Positions 50,956 through 61,247 of a stretch of DNA of 64,000 bases are shown piece by piece. The notes beneath the pieces are model-generated. The model was not told where the DNA came from. It saw only the letters and a list, made by a program, of their open reading frames with translations, and searched no databases. This DNA comes from Pararhizobium sp. GTDB taxonomy: Bacteria > Pseudomonadota > Alphaproteobacteria > Rhizobiales > Rhizobiaceae. Position 1 is the stretch's first letter; every line of letters starts with the position of its first letter. The translations under genes were made by a program, and so were the position numbers. The stretch is from the NCBI GenBank assembly GCA_017794825.1, contig CP051237.1, positions 5,164,501-5,228,500 on the forward strand, read 5' to 3'.

Positions 50956-51762
50956 ATGAAACGACTGATGCAAATCCTCTTGACCACCGCCTTTACCGCA
51001 ACCGCCGTCACGGCTCTGGCCGCGCATCATGGCGATGGAATGACCGCGATCGCGCTTTCCGGCGACAAGACCCTTCACAAAATCGACGCCAAGACGGCGG
51101 AAGTGAAGGCGTCGATGGAAGTCGAAGGCGTCGGCAAGCTGCTGGGCATCGATCTTCGTCCCGCGACAGGTCAGCTGATCGGCGTGACAGACGCCTTCGA
51201 AATCGTCGAGATAGATCCGGAGAGCGGCAAGGCGACCGTCATCTCGAAAATGGACAAGGAACTTCCGGTCGAGGATGGCGCCGCGGTCATTGTCGACTTC
51301 AATCCCAAGGCCAACAAGCTGCGGTTCATGTCGGGCGTGACAAATCACAGGGTTGATATCGAAAGCGGAGCGGTCACCGTCGACGGCAGCCTGGCGTTCG
51401 AGGACAAAGACATGCACGCAGGCGAGGCGCCGGATATTGTCGCCGCAGCCTACACCAATTCGTTCGGAACTCCCGATGCTACGGCGATGTACGATATCGA
51501 TCGCACGATCGTAGCCCTGATCCGGCAAACCTCGCCCAATGACGGCACACTGGCGGCGATCGGCAAGCTTGGCGTTGATGGGACAGAGGTTTACGCCTTC
51601 GATGTCGCGACGGATTCGGAAGGAAACAATACAGCCTGGCTTGTATCCGGGAACATGCTTCACACGCTTTCGCTGGAAACCGGTCAGGTTGCCGAGAGTT
51701 GGGAGCTCAAGGGCGCGGATGGCGCAATGGTGCGGGACATAACCTTCATGACGGCCATGTGA
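50956..51762 (+). CDS. Secreted DUF4394 protein
   Basis: 268 residues. Signal peptide (MKRLMQILLTTAFTATAVTA, cleavage near ALAAHH). Beta-propeller-like repeats: GMTAIALSGDKTLHKID, LLGIDLRPATGQLIGVTD, VDFNPKANKLRFMSGVTNH, TNSFGTPDATAMYDIDRT; typical of DUF4394. ATG 50956 has AAAGGA 9 nt upstream. It sits ahead of the second sigma/anti-sigma pair, as DUF4394 genes often do, and may be its target. Confidence 0.88.
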   Translation: MKRLMQILLTTAFTATAVTALAAHHGDGMTAIALSGDKTLHKIDAKTAEVKASMEVEGVGKLLGIDLRPATGQLIGVTDAFEIVEIDPESGKATVISKMDKELPVEDGAAVIVDFNPKANKLRFMSGVTNHRVDIESGAVTVDGSLAFEDKDMHAGEAPDIVAAAYTNSFGTPDATAMYDIDRTIVALIRQTSPNDGTLAAIGKLGVDGTEVYAFDVATDSEGNNTAWLVSGNMLHTLSLETGQVAESWELKGADGAMVRDITFMTAM

Positions 51763-51776
51763 TCCTGGTCACGATC

Positions 51777-51804
51777 AGGCAGCGCGGTGACGACCGCGCT
51801 GCCT
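51777..51804 (+). terminator. Strong hairpin after the DUF4394 gene
   Basis: Perfect 12-bp stem AGGCAGCGCGGT/ACCGCGCTGCCT with a 4-nt loop; no T-run follows, so termination may be partial and the sigma gene may be read through. Confidence 0.5.
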
Positions 51805-51907
51805 GCGATGAAGTCCAGGGAGGATTTGACAGGAATTGCGTCCTTGCATAACCACTCTTCCCAGTGGTCTGTCGCCGAGGCGCCGGACGGGGGAGAATGC
51901 AACCGCC

Positions 51908-52444
51908 ATGTCGGTCACAAACCATGCCGCTTTGATCAAGGCTTGCGCAAACGGTCGGCAGTCCGCCCTGAAGGAACTCATGGAAGCTGAAGGCGGTCGG
52001 ATGCTGGGCGTCGCTCGCAGGATATTGCGGCGACAGGACCTGGCGGAAGACGCCGTGCAGGAGAGTTTCGTACTCCTTTGGCGCAGGGCCGGTCAGTTTG
52101 ATGCTGCGCGTGGCAGCGCAAAGGGATGGATCTATACGATCCTGAGAAACAGATGCCTGACCATGCTGCGTAATTCGGACCGGGAGATCTCCGTCGATCT
52201 GCAGGAGCACGAAGTCGCAAGCGACGACTTTGTCCTGGAAGCCGCATGGAGCAGGCTGGATGCCGCCAGTGACTTGCGCGTGTGTCTGGAACAGTTGGAG
52301 CCTGAACGGCGCGCAGCTATTCTGTCGTGCTATGTTCTGGGTTACAGCCACGGTGAACTTGCCGGCCGCATGAAAGCTCCACTCGGGTCAGTCAAGTCCT
52401 GGATACGTCGCGGCCTGAAAAAACTCAGGGAGTGCATGGGATGA
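51908..52444 (+). CDS. ECF sigma factor (second pair)
   Basis: 178 residues. Region 2: RQDLAEDAVQESFVLLWRRA and WIYTILRNRCLTMLRN. Region 4: RAAILSCYVLGYSHGELAGR, APLGSVKSWIRRGLKKLREC. Coupled to its anti-sigma by a 4-bp overlap. Shares the gene order and C-terminal W-x-R-R-G-L-x-K-L-R-E-C with the sigma at 35937, so the loci look paralogous. Confidence 0.92.
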   Translation: MSVTNHAALIKACANGRQSALKELMEAEGGRMLGVARRILRRQDLAEDAVQESFVLLWRRAGQFDAARGSAKGWIYTILRNRCLTMLRNSDREISVDLQEHEVASDDFVLEAAWSRLDAASDLRVCLEQLEPERRAAILSCYVLGYSHGELAGRMKAPLGSVKSWIRRGLKKLRECMG

Positions 52445-53157
52445 CCGAACGCTCTCTCGACGACCTGATCGATGAAGTTGTTATTGGACTGGCGTCCGAG
52501 GAGGATTGCGCGCGAATCGAGAAATTGGCAGAGCGGGATTCAGAAATCGCCGCCAGGCTGGATCGCGCTCGCACGCGCTATATGGCGCTTGACGAAACGG
52601 CGGATGAACTCGAACTGCCAGCGCAGATGTGGGAACGCGTCGCCGCAGATATTGCGACAAAGCAGGCTTCGACCGAAGGCGGCAATCCAGCGGAAATCGT
52701 TGAGTTGGCTCCAGCGATACGCAACAGGAATCGCTGGCGTATTATGGCCATCGGCGCCATGGCGGCGACCATCATGCTTGCTGTGGTTCTTGGCTGGACA
52801 CTGAATTCAAGGCTGGAGCCGACTGTGATAGCCGTTTTGCTCGACGCCCAAGGGCAGCCGGTCGCGCTTGTGGAAGGCGCTCGCAACAACAAGACGCTTG
52901 TGACCCTCCTGGAGGCCGCGCAGGTCCCTGACAACCAGGTCATGCAAGTATGGACCAAGCCCAATAGCGACGGGCCGCCCGTCTCGCTTGGTCTGCTGCC
53001 GTCAGAGCGTTCGGGAGTGCTTGAGGTAAGGGGCCTTCCATCTCCTGCCGCCGACCAGCTGTATGAAATCACGTTTGAGCCTGACGGCGGATCTCCGACG
53101 AATCTTCCCACCGGTCCGATTCTTGGAAAGGGTTTCGCGAAAACACCGGTTTTCTGA
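52441..53157 (+). CDS. RskA-type membrane anti-sigma factor (second pair)
   Basis: 238 residues. Cytoplasmic N-terminal domain (LDDLIDEVVIGLASEEDCAR), one transmembrane helix near 103-123 (IMAIGAMAATIMLAVVLGW), and an RskA periplasmic domain (NNKTLVTLLEAAQ, QVWTKPNSDGPPVSLGLL). Partner of the sigma just upstream. Same domain order as the protein at 36479. Confidence 0.9.
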   Translation: MTERSLDDLIDEVVIGLASEEDCARIEKLAERDSEIAARLDRARTRYMALDETADELELPAQMWERVAADIATKQASTEGGNPAEIVELAPAIRNRNRWRIMAIGAMAATIMLAVVLGWTLNSRLEPTVIAVLLDAQGQPVALVEGARNNKTLVTLLEAAQVPDNQVMQVWTKPNSDGPPVSLGLLPSERSGVLEVRGLPSPAADQLYEITFEPDGGSPTNLPTGPILGKGFAKTPVF

Positions 53158-53393
53158 GACGGCGCCCGATGAAATACGCCTGCGCGGCGCCGGATTCGGG
53201 TTAGGCCTGAACGCGCTGTGTCTTCGCCATGTCTCGCGAGATCGGGCTCCAGCAGAAAACAGCTTTTGCGATTGGGACTTGCACAGGCGACGCGAAAGCC
53301 GTATTGGGCCTTCGATCATCGGGGCTGCCTGTCTGGCGGCGCCCGATTCCGAGTGTCCAAGTGCAATCTGAAAGACAACAGGACTGGAATATC

Positions 53394-54569
<1,176 letters not shown>

Positions 54570-54608
54570 TGCTGGCAGATGCCGAAAGCTGCCGACGCAC
54601 TTTGGATG

Positions 54609-54636
54609 GGCAAAAAGCGCGCAAGCGCGTTTTGCC
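54609..54636 (+). terminator. Hairpin between tuf and the tuf remnant
   Basis: GGCAAAA paired with TTTTGCC and an inner GCGC/GCGC stem with loop GCAA. There is no T-run after it, so it is a weak terminator or processing hairpin. Confidence 0.4.
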
Positions 54637-54639
54637 AGC

Positions 54640-54672
54640 GGCGCCGGCATCGTCGCGAGCATAACGGAGTAA
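54640..54672 (+). repeat. Duplicated 3' stub of tuf
   Basis: Thirty of 33 bases match the last 33 bases of tuf (54537-54569), coding for GAGIVASITE and a stop, with TAA instead of TGA. It has no upstream coding part. It looks like the scar of a second tuf copy or a tuf recombination event. Confidence 0.75.
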
Positions 54673-54781
54673 TTCCGCTGGAATTCAAGGCGCGCCGCCG
54701 CAACGCGGCGCGTCATTCGTTCGGCGGTGATTTGCCGCTTGAACCACGCGGGAAATGCGTCTAAACCCGCATCTGCTTCGT

Positions 54782-54857
54782 AGGGGTATAGCTCAGTTGG
54801 TAGAGCGACGGTCTCCAAAACCGTAGGTCGGGAGTTCGAGCCTCTCTGCCCCTGCCA
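54782..54857 (+). tRNA. tRNA-Trp (anticodon CCA)
   Basis: Acceptor AGGGGTA/TGCCCCT, D arm GCTCAGTTGGTAGAGC, anticodon loop TCTCCAAAA (CCA), T arm GAGTTCGAGCCTC, encoded CCA at 54855-54857. Confidence 0.95.
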
Positions 54858-55506
54858 CCTTCCAATTTTAGTAATGCCATGCCGTAACAGTAAGCACTGA
54901 GACAATCGCTGACGACGCGATGTCCAAGGCCTTGTCATGCATGTTTGATCTGGGCGCTCGCCATGCTCGCGATTGGCTTGATAGTCAGGAGAATACCCTA
55001 TGGTTAAAGCGTCAAAAGTAGGCGTATTCGGACATTGCAGCTACAGAAATCTCGGCGTCAACGTGATGGCGTTTTAGGTCGCATCCCACATAGATCGTGA
55101 AGGTCACCATCAGATTATTTTCACGAAGCATCCGATCGACATGGAGAACTGGGGTTCGAAATAAGGCGGTGGATCTAATTTTTCGGCGGCGGCGATCTTC
55201 TCATCTTCAGGTTAAGGCAATCCGTACCTGGCAGTGATTTCTCATAGGACTTGCGTCTTGCCTTGGGTCTCGCGGATAAGAAATAGATTCCAATAAAGGG
55301 GTTTTCTCTGCGTGAAATTGGCAAACCGCTTCGAGACAAGCTAAACGGAATGCGCCAGTGACGGATGGAGGCTCGAATATTTGATTACGTTGATCGCAAT
55401 TGTCCGATCTGAAGGTTGAGCATTCCCGATCAAACCTGCTATGGGTATTGTTCCGAATATAGTTATATCGTACCTTTAATCGGAACATTGGGTGATTGAA
55501 TTTCGT
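54858..55506. other. Gene-poor stretch after tRNA-Trp
   Basis: About 650 bp with no supported gene; secE-nusG, the usual neighbours of tRNA-Trp, are absent. One suggestive trace: an ATG at 55000 opens MVKASKVGVFGHCSYRNLG, reminiscent of the start of polysaccharide pyruvyl transferase-type proteins, then stops after 25 codons (TAG 55075-55077) and continues in frame for 28 more codons. The composition is lower in G+C than flanking genes. It may be decayed coding DNA at a rearrangement junction. Confidence 0.45.
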
Positions 55507-56667
55507 ATGACTGCAGAGACCTTGGCAGCGGCGTGCAGGGACCGTGTATTCTCGTTTACCGACGCGGAGGCGATTGTCACCGACAATCCGGATCACATCG
55601 GCTACCTTTGTGGCTACCGCTCCATTCTACATGACATGGCGCCTTATCGGCAGTTGCTTGTAGCAACTCGGAGTAGCTGCATGCTGGTGACCGGCGCCAG
55701 TGACGCAGGCGCTGCGGCGGAGGCCGCTGGAGCATCCTGTCAAATTTGGCGATACGGGACATTCTACGTCTACGGCGACGAGCGGGAAAACGGTCTTGCG
55801 ATGCCGCCCGCCCGTGCAAATTTTGAAGACGCCGTCTCGGCCGCGCTTGAATCCGAATTGCCGGCCAAAGGGGCGATATTACTGGATCTCGACCAGGCGG
55901 AAACGGCCGCGAATGCAACCCGAATCCTTGCAAACTGGCGGTGCTTGCCGGCCGCGAGCGTTCTCGCCAGGGCGCGCGCGGTCAAATTGCCCGGCGAACA
56001 TGATCTTCTTCGTCATGCCTCACAGGCAACCGACGCCGCCATCGCGTCGGCAAGTCGGCTTATCAGGCCAGGCGTCACTGAAATTGACCTGGCGGCCGAG
56101 ATTTCGCGGATGATGGTCGCGGAAGGCGGAATTCCGAGATTTGTGGTCGTGACGTCCGGGGAGCGGAGTTCGCTCGTGGATGCATTTGCGACAGCGCGTC
56201 GGATAGAGCAGGGCGACATTGTGCGTATTGATGTGGGGGGACGTTTTTCCGGGTATCATTCCGACATGGCGCGCAGCTTTTGCTGCGGTGAACCGGAGTC
56301 GCTGGCGGAAGAGCGTTATGACGCGTTGCTCGACGGCGAGGTGACGGAACTCAATATGATCAGGCCCGGTGCTTCGGCGCATGATATATTCGAGGCTGCT
56401 GTCGCCGCCGTACAAAAAGGCGGCATTCAAAATTATCGACGCAACCACTGCGGTCACGGTATTGGCATAGCTTCCCACGAATTTCCCTACATCGCATCCG
56501 GGAACGAGACCGAACTGGAGGCGGGCATGGTGCTTTGCCTTGAGACGCCATATTACGAGAGAGGGTGGGGCGGCATGATGGTCGAGGACACCGTTATCGT
56601 TACCAATGACGGGCATGAACGCATTACGCCCTCGTCGCGCGCATTGCGCCAGGTCGCCCCGGTTTGA
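55507..56667 (+). CDS. M24 family metallopeptidase-like protein (Xaa-Pro aminopeptidase/creatinase fold)
   Basis: 386 residues. Creatinase-type N-terminal domain, then a pita-bread domain. All five metal ligands are visible: VRIDVGGRFSGYHSDMARSF (two Asp), NHCGHGIGIASHE (His), CLETPYYE (Glu) and MMVEDTVIV (Glu). It hydrolyses X-Pro peptides or a creatine-like amide; the catabolic context suggests an amide substrate. ATG 55507; a GTG at 55492 is also in frame. Confidence 0.88.
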   Translation: MTAETLAAACRDRVFSFTDAEAIVTDNPDHIGYLCGYRSILHDMAPYRQLLVATRSSCMLVTGASDAGAAAEAAGASCQIWRYGTFYVYGDERENGLAMPPARANFEDAVSAALESELPAKGAILLDLDQAETAANATRILANWRCLPAASVLARARAVKLPGEHDLLRHASQATDAAIASASRLIRPGVTEIDLAAEISRMMVAEGGIPRFVVVTSGERSSLVDAFATARRIEQGDIVRIDVGGRFSGYHSDMARSFCCGEPESLAEERYDALLDGEVTELNMIRPGASAHDIFEAAVAAVQKGGIQNYRRNHCGHGIGIASHEFPYIASGNETELEAGMVLCLETPYYERGWGGMMVEDTVIVTNDGHERITPSSRALRQVAPV

Positions 56668-56695
56668 AAGTTTCGCGGATGCAGGATGATTGCAC

Positions 56696-57448
56696 ATGAC
56701 GAAAAACCAGTCTCTGGAACGCGGACTTGAACTTCTTGAACTTGTCCAGAAATCGGACAGGCCACTCGGCACACGCGATATGGCCCGCAAATTGGGCGTG
56801 AGTCCGGCCGCGGTTCAGCGTCTGGTCAATACGCTCAACGAAAGAAACTATCTGGCGCGTGATCCGGAAACGCGCCGTTATCGCGTCGGCTACCAGGCAA
56901 TTCTGTTTGGCAATGCTATTGCACGCAGTGACGCGCTGCTGGTGGAAGGCCGCAGAGAACTCGAGGAGGTGACCCGCAAGCTCCGTGTGGATTCCTACAT
57001 GGCGACGCTGCAGGGAAAAAATGCATTCTACCTGTTGTGCGTCACGGGAGAGGCGCTTGTATCGGTGCGCTGCGAGCCCGGCGATACGATCCCGCTTCAC
57101 TCCACGGCGATCGGGAAATGCATCCTGGCCAGTCTGCCTGATTCGGAGATACTCGAGATACTCGGCCCCGGGCCTTATCCGGCGATCACCGGCAGCACAT
57201 TGACGACGCCGAATGCATTTCTCGCAGAAGTCGAAGCGACGCGCGAACGCGGTTACGCCATAGTGGAAAACGAAAACATTGAAGGCATCACATCGGTCGG
57301 CGCATTGCTGGACCTGCCGAATGCGCCGTCGAAAACTGCGATCAGCATTTCCTTCTCGCCATATTTCTCAAAAGACATCGATACGGAGGAGGCGGCGGCC
57401 GTAATCCAGGCCGCAGCAAGACGAATCAGTCGCAGCGTTGCGATGTAG
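56696..57448 (+). CDS. IclR family transcriptional regulator
   Basis: 250 residues. N-terminal winged helix (SLERGLELLELVQKSDRPLG, VSPAAVQRLVNTLNERNY) and an effector domain (TIPLHSTAIGKCILASLP, RERGYAIVENENIEGI). Probably controls the adjacent catabolic genes in response to a pathway acid. 28 bp after the M24 gene. Confidence 0.9.
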   Translation: MTKNQSLERGLELLELVQKSDRPLGTRDMARKLGVSPAAVQRLVNTLNERNYLARDPETRRYRVGYQAILFGNAIARSDALLVEGRRELEEVTRKLRVDSYMATLQGKNAFYLLCVTGEALVSVRCEPGDTIPLHSTAIGKCILASLPDSEILEILGPGPYPAITGSTLTTPNAFLAEVEATRERGYAIVENENIEGITSVGALLDLPNAPSKTAISISFSPYFSKDIDTEEAAAVIQAAARRISRSVAM

Positions 57449-57516
57449 GGCGCCACTTGCCGCTCGAGCTGAAATGAGCCGCCTCGGCGGCTTCAAGACA
57501 GTTTTCCGGCGTCGAC

Positions 57517-58299
57517 CTACTTCGCCATGATTCCTCCGTCGACGGCGATTGTCGACCCGGTCATGAAGCTTGAGGCCGGGGAGGCGAGGAGAAGCGCGAG
57601 ACCTTTGATCTCGTCGGGCTCGGCAATGCGTCCGAGCGGAACCATCGACGCGAATTGCGCCTCGACTTCCGGTTGGCGGATGCGTCCGCCGGCGATGTTG
57701 GTTCTGAAGGGGCCGGGCGCAATGCCGTTGACCATCACATTGTACTGCGCGAGTTCCATTGCCGTCTGGCGGACGAGATTGATCACCGCCGCCTTCGTCG
57801 CTGCGTAGGCATAGCCGCACATGACTTCCGAGCGCAGGCCTGCGACCGACGAGACGGCAATGATGCGACCGGAACGCTGCTGCTTCATGTGTTTTGCAGC
57901 AGCCTGCATCGTGACGAAGACGCTGCTCAGATTGACTTCCACAACCCGATCCCAACGCTCGTCTTCGACGGCATTGATCTGACCTGCGTCTGTCAGATAA
58001 CCAGGACCGGCGGTGACGCCGGCATTAGCGACGACAATGTCGAGACTGCCGTGCGTTTCTGCCACGCTGTCTATTGTTGCACGCAGCAGTGACCGGTCGG
58101 AAACATCCACTACCGCTGTCTTTACACGCTCGCCCAGCGATCCTGCTACCTTTGAGAGTGCATCGGCGTCTATGTCCAGCAATGCGACATGCGCTCCAGC
58201 AGCGTGTAGACACTCGCTTACCGCCAGGCCGAGCCCGCTAGCGGCCCCGGTTACAATCGCCGTCTTTCCTTCCAGTGTAAACAACTGATTCAAGTCCAT
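57517..58299 (-). CDS. SDR family oxidoreductase
   Basis: 260 residues. Cofactor loop VTGAASGLGLAVSE, D-I-D after the second strand (NAD preference), VANAGVTAG, catalytic Ser in AVSSVAG, and YAYAATKAAV (Y-x-x-x-K). Likely oxidises an alcohol to a ketone. ATG 58299 with GGAGG upstream is preferred to an upstream start at 58383, which crosses the palindrome at 58312. Confidence 0.92.
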   Translation of the reverse strand: MDLNQLFTLEGKTAIVTGAASGLGLAVSECLHAAGAHVALLDIDADALSKVAGSLGERVKTAVVDVSDRSLLRATIDSVAETHGSLDIVVANAGVTAGPGYLTDAGQINAVEDERWDRVVEVNLSSVFVTMQAAAKHMKQQRSGRIIAVSSVAGLRSEVMCGYAYAATKAAVINLVRQTAMELAQYNVMVNGIAPGPFRTNIAGGRIRQPEVEAQFASMVPLGRIAEPDEIKGLALLLASPASSFMTGSTIAVDGGIMAK

Positions 58300-58311
58300 T
58301 TCCTCCAAATG

Positions 58312-58322
58312 GTATACTATAC
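58312..58322. promoter_or_regulatory. GTATA-C-TATAC palindrome upstream of the SDR gene
   Basis: Perfect 11-bp inverted repeat 13 bp before the SDR ATG. Similar GTATAC cores occur at 61248-61258 (beside the GntR gene). Typical of FCD-type GntR operators. Confidence 0.5.
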
Positions 58323-58442
58323 ATATGCCTAAGGTATTTTGCTGGATTTGCAAGAATGATCTATCATGGAAAAATATAATCAATAAAAACAGCTAGATAT
58401 AGATGCATTAAATAAAAATGCGGTTTGCGAAAAAAATATCGG

Positions 58443-58473
58443 TTGACGAAAATAGCATCATAAGGTGTACAAT
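58443..58473 (+). promoter_or_regulatory. Promoter of the hydrolase/LLM operon
   Basis: TTGACG at 58443-58448, a 17-nt spacer and TGTACA at 58466-58471 (or TACAAT at 58468-58473), 64 bp before the ATG at 58537. A GTGTACAATAC/GTAT sequence overlaps the -10, giving a possible operator. Confidence 0.45.
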
Positions 58474-58536
58474 ACGGCGTATAAATTGAAGCCGTAACCA
58501 AACCGGAAACGGGAATGTCGGGAGGATATTCACACG

Positions 58537-59313
58537 ATGAGTCACCAGGAATCCGTGGAAACGATTAACGGGTGTCGTACGCGCGTCATGCGCGGCGGCA
58601 GTGGCGAACCACTGCTTTTCCTGCACGGCGCGGCTGGCGCGGGCGCGTGGCTGCCGTTCATGGAGGCTCTTTCAAAGAGTTATGACGTCATCGTTCCCGA
58701 ACATCCGGGCTTTGGCGGCTCCGATACGCCGGACTGGCTGGATAACATCGGCGACCTCGCATATTTTTACCTGGACGTCATCGATCATTTCGGTCTGGAA
58801 GGCGTGCACCTGGTCGGCACTTCGATTGGCGGATGGATCGCGGCGGAGCTCGCAACTCGCAATTCCTCGACGCTCAAGTCATTGACCTTGGTTGCGCCGG
58901 CTGGCGTCCAAGTCAATGGCGTCGTCAAGGGCGACATGTTCATGTGGTCGCCTGACGAACTGATGCAGAACCTCTTCCATAATCAGGACATTGCGGCGGC
59001 AATGCCGGCGCCGAAGGACGACGATGAAATGATGGTCGTTCTCAAGAATCGTCTCATGACGGCGAAGCTCGGCTGGAGCCCGCGGTTCCACAATCCGGAT
59101 CTTCCCAAGTGGCTCCACCGCATCAGTGTGCCGACACTGATTATCTGGGGGGATGACGACAAGCTTCTGCCGGCCGCCATGGGGCCAGCCTATCGGGATC
59201 TGATCCCGAATTCTACGCTAGATATCATTTCCGAATGCGGACACCTGCCGCATGTCGAGAAAATGCAGGAGTTCACAAGCAAGGTTACCAGTTTCATCGA
59301 GGGAGCAGCGTGA
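58537..59313 (+). CDS. Alpha/beta hydrolase
   Basis: 258 residues. Oxyanion motif LFLHGAAGAGA, nucleophile GTSIGGWIAAELA (G-x-S-x-G), acid in WGDDDKLLPA and His in ECGHLPHVEK. Resembles ring-cleavage and lactone hydrolases. GGGAGGA precedes the ATG. Overlaps the LLM gene (TGATG), so the two act together; ester or lactone cleavage after oxygenation is inferred. Confidence 0.92.
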   Translation: MSHQESVETINGCRTRVMRGGSGEPLLFLHGAAGAGAWLPFMEALSKSYDVIVPEHPGFGGSDTPDWLDNIGDLAYFYLDVIDHFGLEGVHLVGTSIGGWIAAELATRNSSTLKSLTLVAPAGVQVNGVVKGDMFMWSPDELMQNLFHNQDIAAAMPAPKDDDEMMVVLKNRLMTAKLGWSPRFHNPDLPKWLHRISVPTLIIWGDDDKLLPAAMGPAYRDLIPNSTLDIISECGHLPHVEKMQEFTSKVTSFIEGAA

Positions 59314-60479
59314 TGAAATTCTATATGATGCACCTCATGCCTTACGCCGATCTGGATCTGGATTATGACCAGAAATACAATTCGGCATGGATCACGTTGC
59401 CAAACAGCTATTACGATCCAAAGAAGGGCGCCAAGCTTTACAATCGCTATCTCGATGAACTCGAATACGCCGACCAGCTCGGCTTTGACGGCGTCTGCGT
59501 GAATGAACACCACCAGAACGCCTACGGTTTGATGCCTCAACCGGGCGTGATGGCCGGGGCGCTGGCGCGCCGCACCAAGAAGGTCAAGATCGCCATTCTC
59601 GGTCGCGCGCTGCCGTTGTTGAACAATCCCGTCACTGTGGCGGAAGAATTCGCGATGGTCGACAACATCACAGAAGGTCGCCTGATTGCCGGCTTCGTTC
59701 GCGGGATTGGCGCGGAATATCATGCCTGGAGCTCCAACCCGGCCAATTCCCACGATCGGTTCCACGAGGCGCATGACCTTATCGTGCGCGCATGGACGGA
59801 AACCGGGCCATTCGCCTTCGAAGGCAAGCACTACGAGTTCCAGTACGTCAATCTTTGGCCGCGTCCGTACCAGGAGCCGCATCCGCCGGTCTGGATTCCC
59901 TCGCAAGGGTCGAGCGAGACCATTGACTGGGCGTCGCATCCGGACCGTCGCTATACCTATCTCCAGACCTTCACGCCGGTGACGATGCTCGCCAAGTACA
60001 TGGCGATGTACAAGGAGCGCGCGCTTGAGCAGGGTTACGAGGCGACCGAAGACCAGCTCGGCTGGTCGGTGCCCGTCTATGTCGCCGAAACCGACGAGAT
60101 CGCCCGTCGCGAGGCAAAGGACCACATCGAGAACTTTCTCAACAAGTTCCTGAGGATGCCGAAGGAGATGTTGCTGCCGCCCGGATATCTTTCGTTGCGA
60201 TCGATGATGGGCGTGATGAAGGCGAAGTCCGCGATTGGCGGCAAGCAGACCATTGATGACGTCATCGACAAGGGCATGTTCATCTGCGGCAGTCCGGAGA
60301 CGGTTCGCTCGCGCCTGGAACAGTATCAGACCGAGATCGGCTTTGGTCATCTCCTGACATTGCTCCAGTTCGGCACGCTGCCCGCCGAACTGACACGCAA
60401 GAACATGGAAATCTACGCCAGCGAAGTGATGCCGTATCTACGGGAAAAATCGTCGGCCGAACCGGCGATGGCGGACTGA
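59313..60479 (+). CDS. Luciferase-like (LLM class) flavin-dependent monooxygenase
   Basis: 388 residues, TIM-barrel LLM fold: FDGVCVNEHHQNAYGLMPQP, IAILGRALPLLNNPVTVAEE, VDNITEGRLIAGFVRGIG and WIPSQGSSETIDWA. It needs reduced flavin from a partner reductase, which is encoded at 62219. Type II Baeyer-Villiger monooxygenases and related oxygenases belong here. Start 59313 overlaps the hydrolase stop. Confidence 0.92.
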   Translation: MKFYMMHLMPYADLDLDYDQKYNSAWITLPNSYYDPKKGAKLYNRYLDELEYADQLGFDGVCVNEHHQNAYGLMPQPGVMAGALARRTKKVKIAILGRALPLLNNPVTVAEEFAMVDNITEGRLIAGFVRGIGAEYHAWSSNPANSHDRFHEAHDLIVRAWTETGPFAFEGKHYEFQYVNLWPRPYQEPHPPVWIPSQGSSETIDWASHPDRRYTYLQTFTPVTMLAKYMAMYKERALEQGYEATEDQLGWSVPVYVAETDEIARREAKDHIENFLNKFLRMPKEMLLPPGYLSLRSMMGVMKAKSAIGGKQTIDDVIDKGMFICGSPETVRSRLEQYQTEIGFGHLLTLLQFGTLPAELTRKNMEIYASEVMPYLREKSSAEPAMAD

Positions 60480-60501
60480 TGTCGCGGCAGATCCATATGG
60501 T

Positions 60502-61182
60502 TCATTCCGGCTCCGGATCGGGGTCGGTCAGAATGGACAGGAGGTGTGCGTTCATTGCCGCCTCCGCCCAGTCCGGGTTGCCGGCTTTCAGTGCGTCGAT
60601 GATTTCACGGTGCTGCCGGTGCGTGCGTCGCGTCCGGTCTTCCAGCGGCTCACGGTAGAAATTGAAGATGGACGGCGGCAACTCCAGAGACGAGGCAAGT
60701 ATGCGATCCAGCCGCGGACTGTCGGATGCGGCGGCGATCGTGGCGTGGAACTCGTTGTTGAGGTGGTCGAATTGAGACAGATGGCCGTGCCAGCCGAGCT
60801 TGGTGAAAACGCTCTCCATCTCCCGTTCGAGTTCTTCGAGATGGTCGATTTGGCTCGCATTGATGCGACGCGCGGCCCGGCGGGCGCCGTGCCCCTCGAG
60901 CTTGGCGCGCAGCCGGAAGACTTCGGCGACCTCCGACATCGAGAAGTTGGCGACCTGGCCCCGTCGGTAGCGTTCGAGCACCACGAGGCCTTCGTTGGAG
61001 AGCCGCTGCAACGCCTCGCGGACCGGCGTTCTGCTGACGCCGATCTGTTCGGCCAGCTTCGCCTCCTGGAGCGTTTCACCGGATTTGAGATCACCAGTGA
61101 CGATGGCCGACCGAATGTGACGATAGGCAATTTCAACGGCGCCACCGGATTCGGCTCCATCCTTCGGAATTCTGTTGTTCAT
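60502..61182 (-). CDS. GntR family transcriptional regulator (FCD class)
   Basis: 226 residues. Winged helix (SGETLQEAKLAEQIGVSRTP, VREALQRLSNEGLVV), then an all-helical FCD domain with metal-binding His and Asp (RLRAKLEGHGARR, FDHLNNEFHATIA, HRQHREIIDAL). Lies between the LLM operon and the divergent SDR. ATG 61182; the GTG at 61206 is an alternative. Confidence 0.9.
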   Translation of the reverse strand: MNNRIPKDGAESGGAVEIAYRHIRSAIVTGDLKSGETLQEAKLAEQIGVSRTPVREALQRLSNEGLVVLERYRRGQVANFSMSEVAEVFRLRAKLEGHGARRAARRINASQIDHLEELEREMESVFTKLGWHGHLSQFDHLNNEFHATIAAASDSPRLDRILASSLELPPSIFNFYREPLEDRTRRTHRQHREIIDALKAGNPDWAEAAMNAHLLSILTDPDPEPE

Positions 61183-61247
61183 GCGTCCCGGTCCAATTCT
61201 CCTCACTCATTTGGCATGACAAACTCAAAAGGGCAAGCCGATCCAAA

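Noticed and set aside
50785..51663. A 292-codon minus-strand frame
   Set aside because: Antisense to the DUF4394 gene, which has a signal peptide and ribosome site.
55492..55516. An EcfG promoter at 55484 (GGAAC-N17-CGTA)
   Set aside because: The -10 has a mismatch at the last base and the site ends at the start codon region; not distinguishable from chance.
55207..55596. A 129-codon minus-strand frame in the gap after tRNA-Trp
   Set aside because: No recognisable motif, overlaps the start of the M24 gene and lacks a ribosome site.
59190..60350. A 386-codon minus-strand frame
   Set aside because: Antisense to the LLM monooxygenase, which has all its family motifs and a coupled start.
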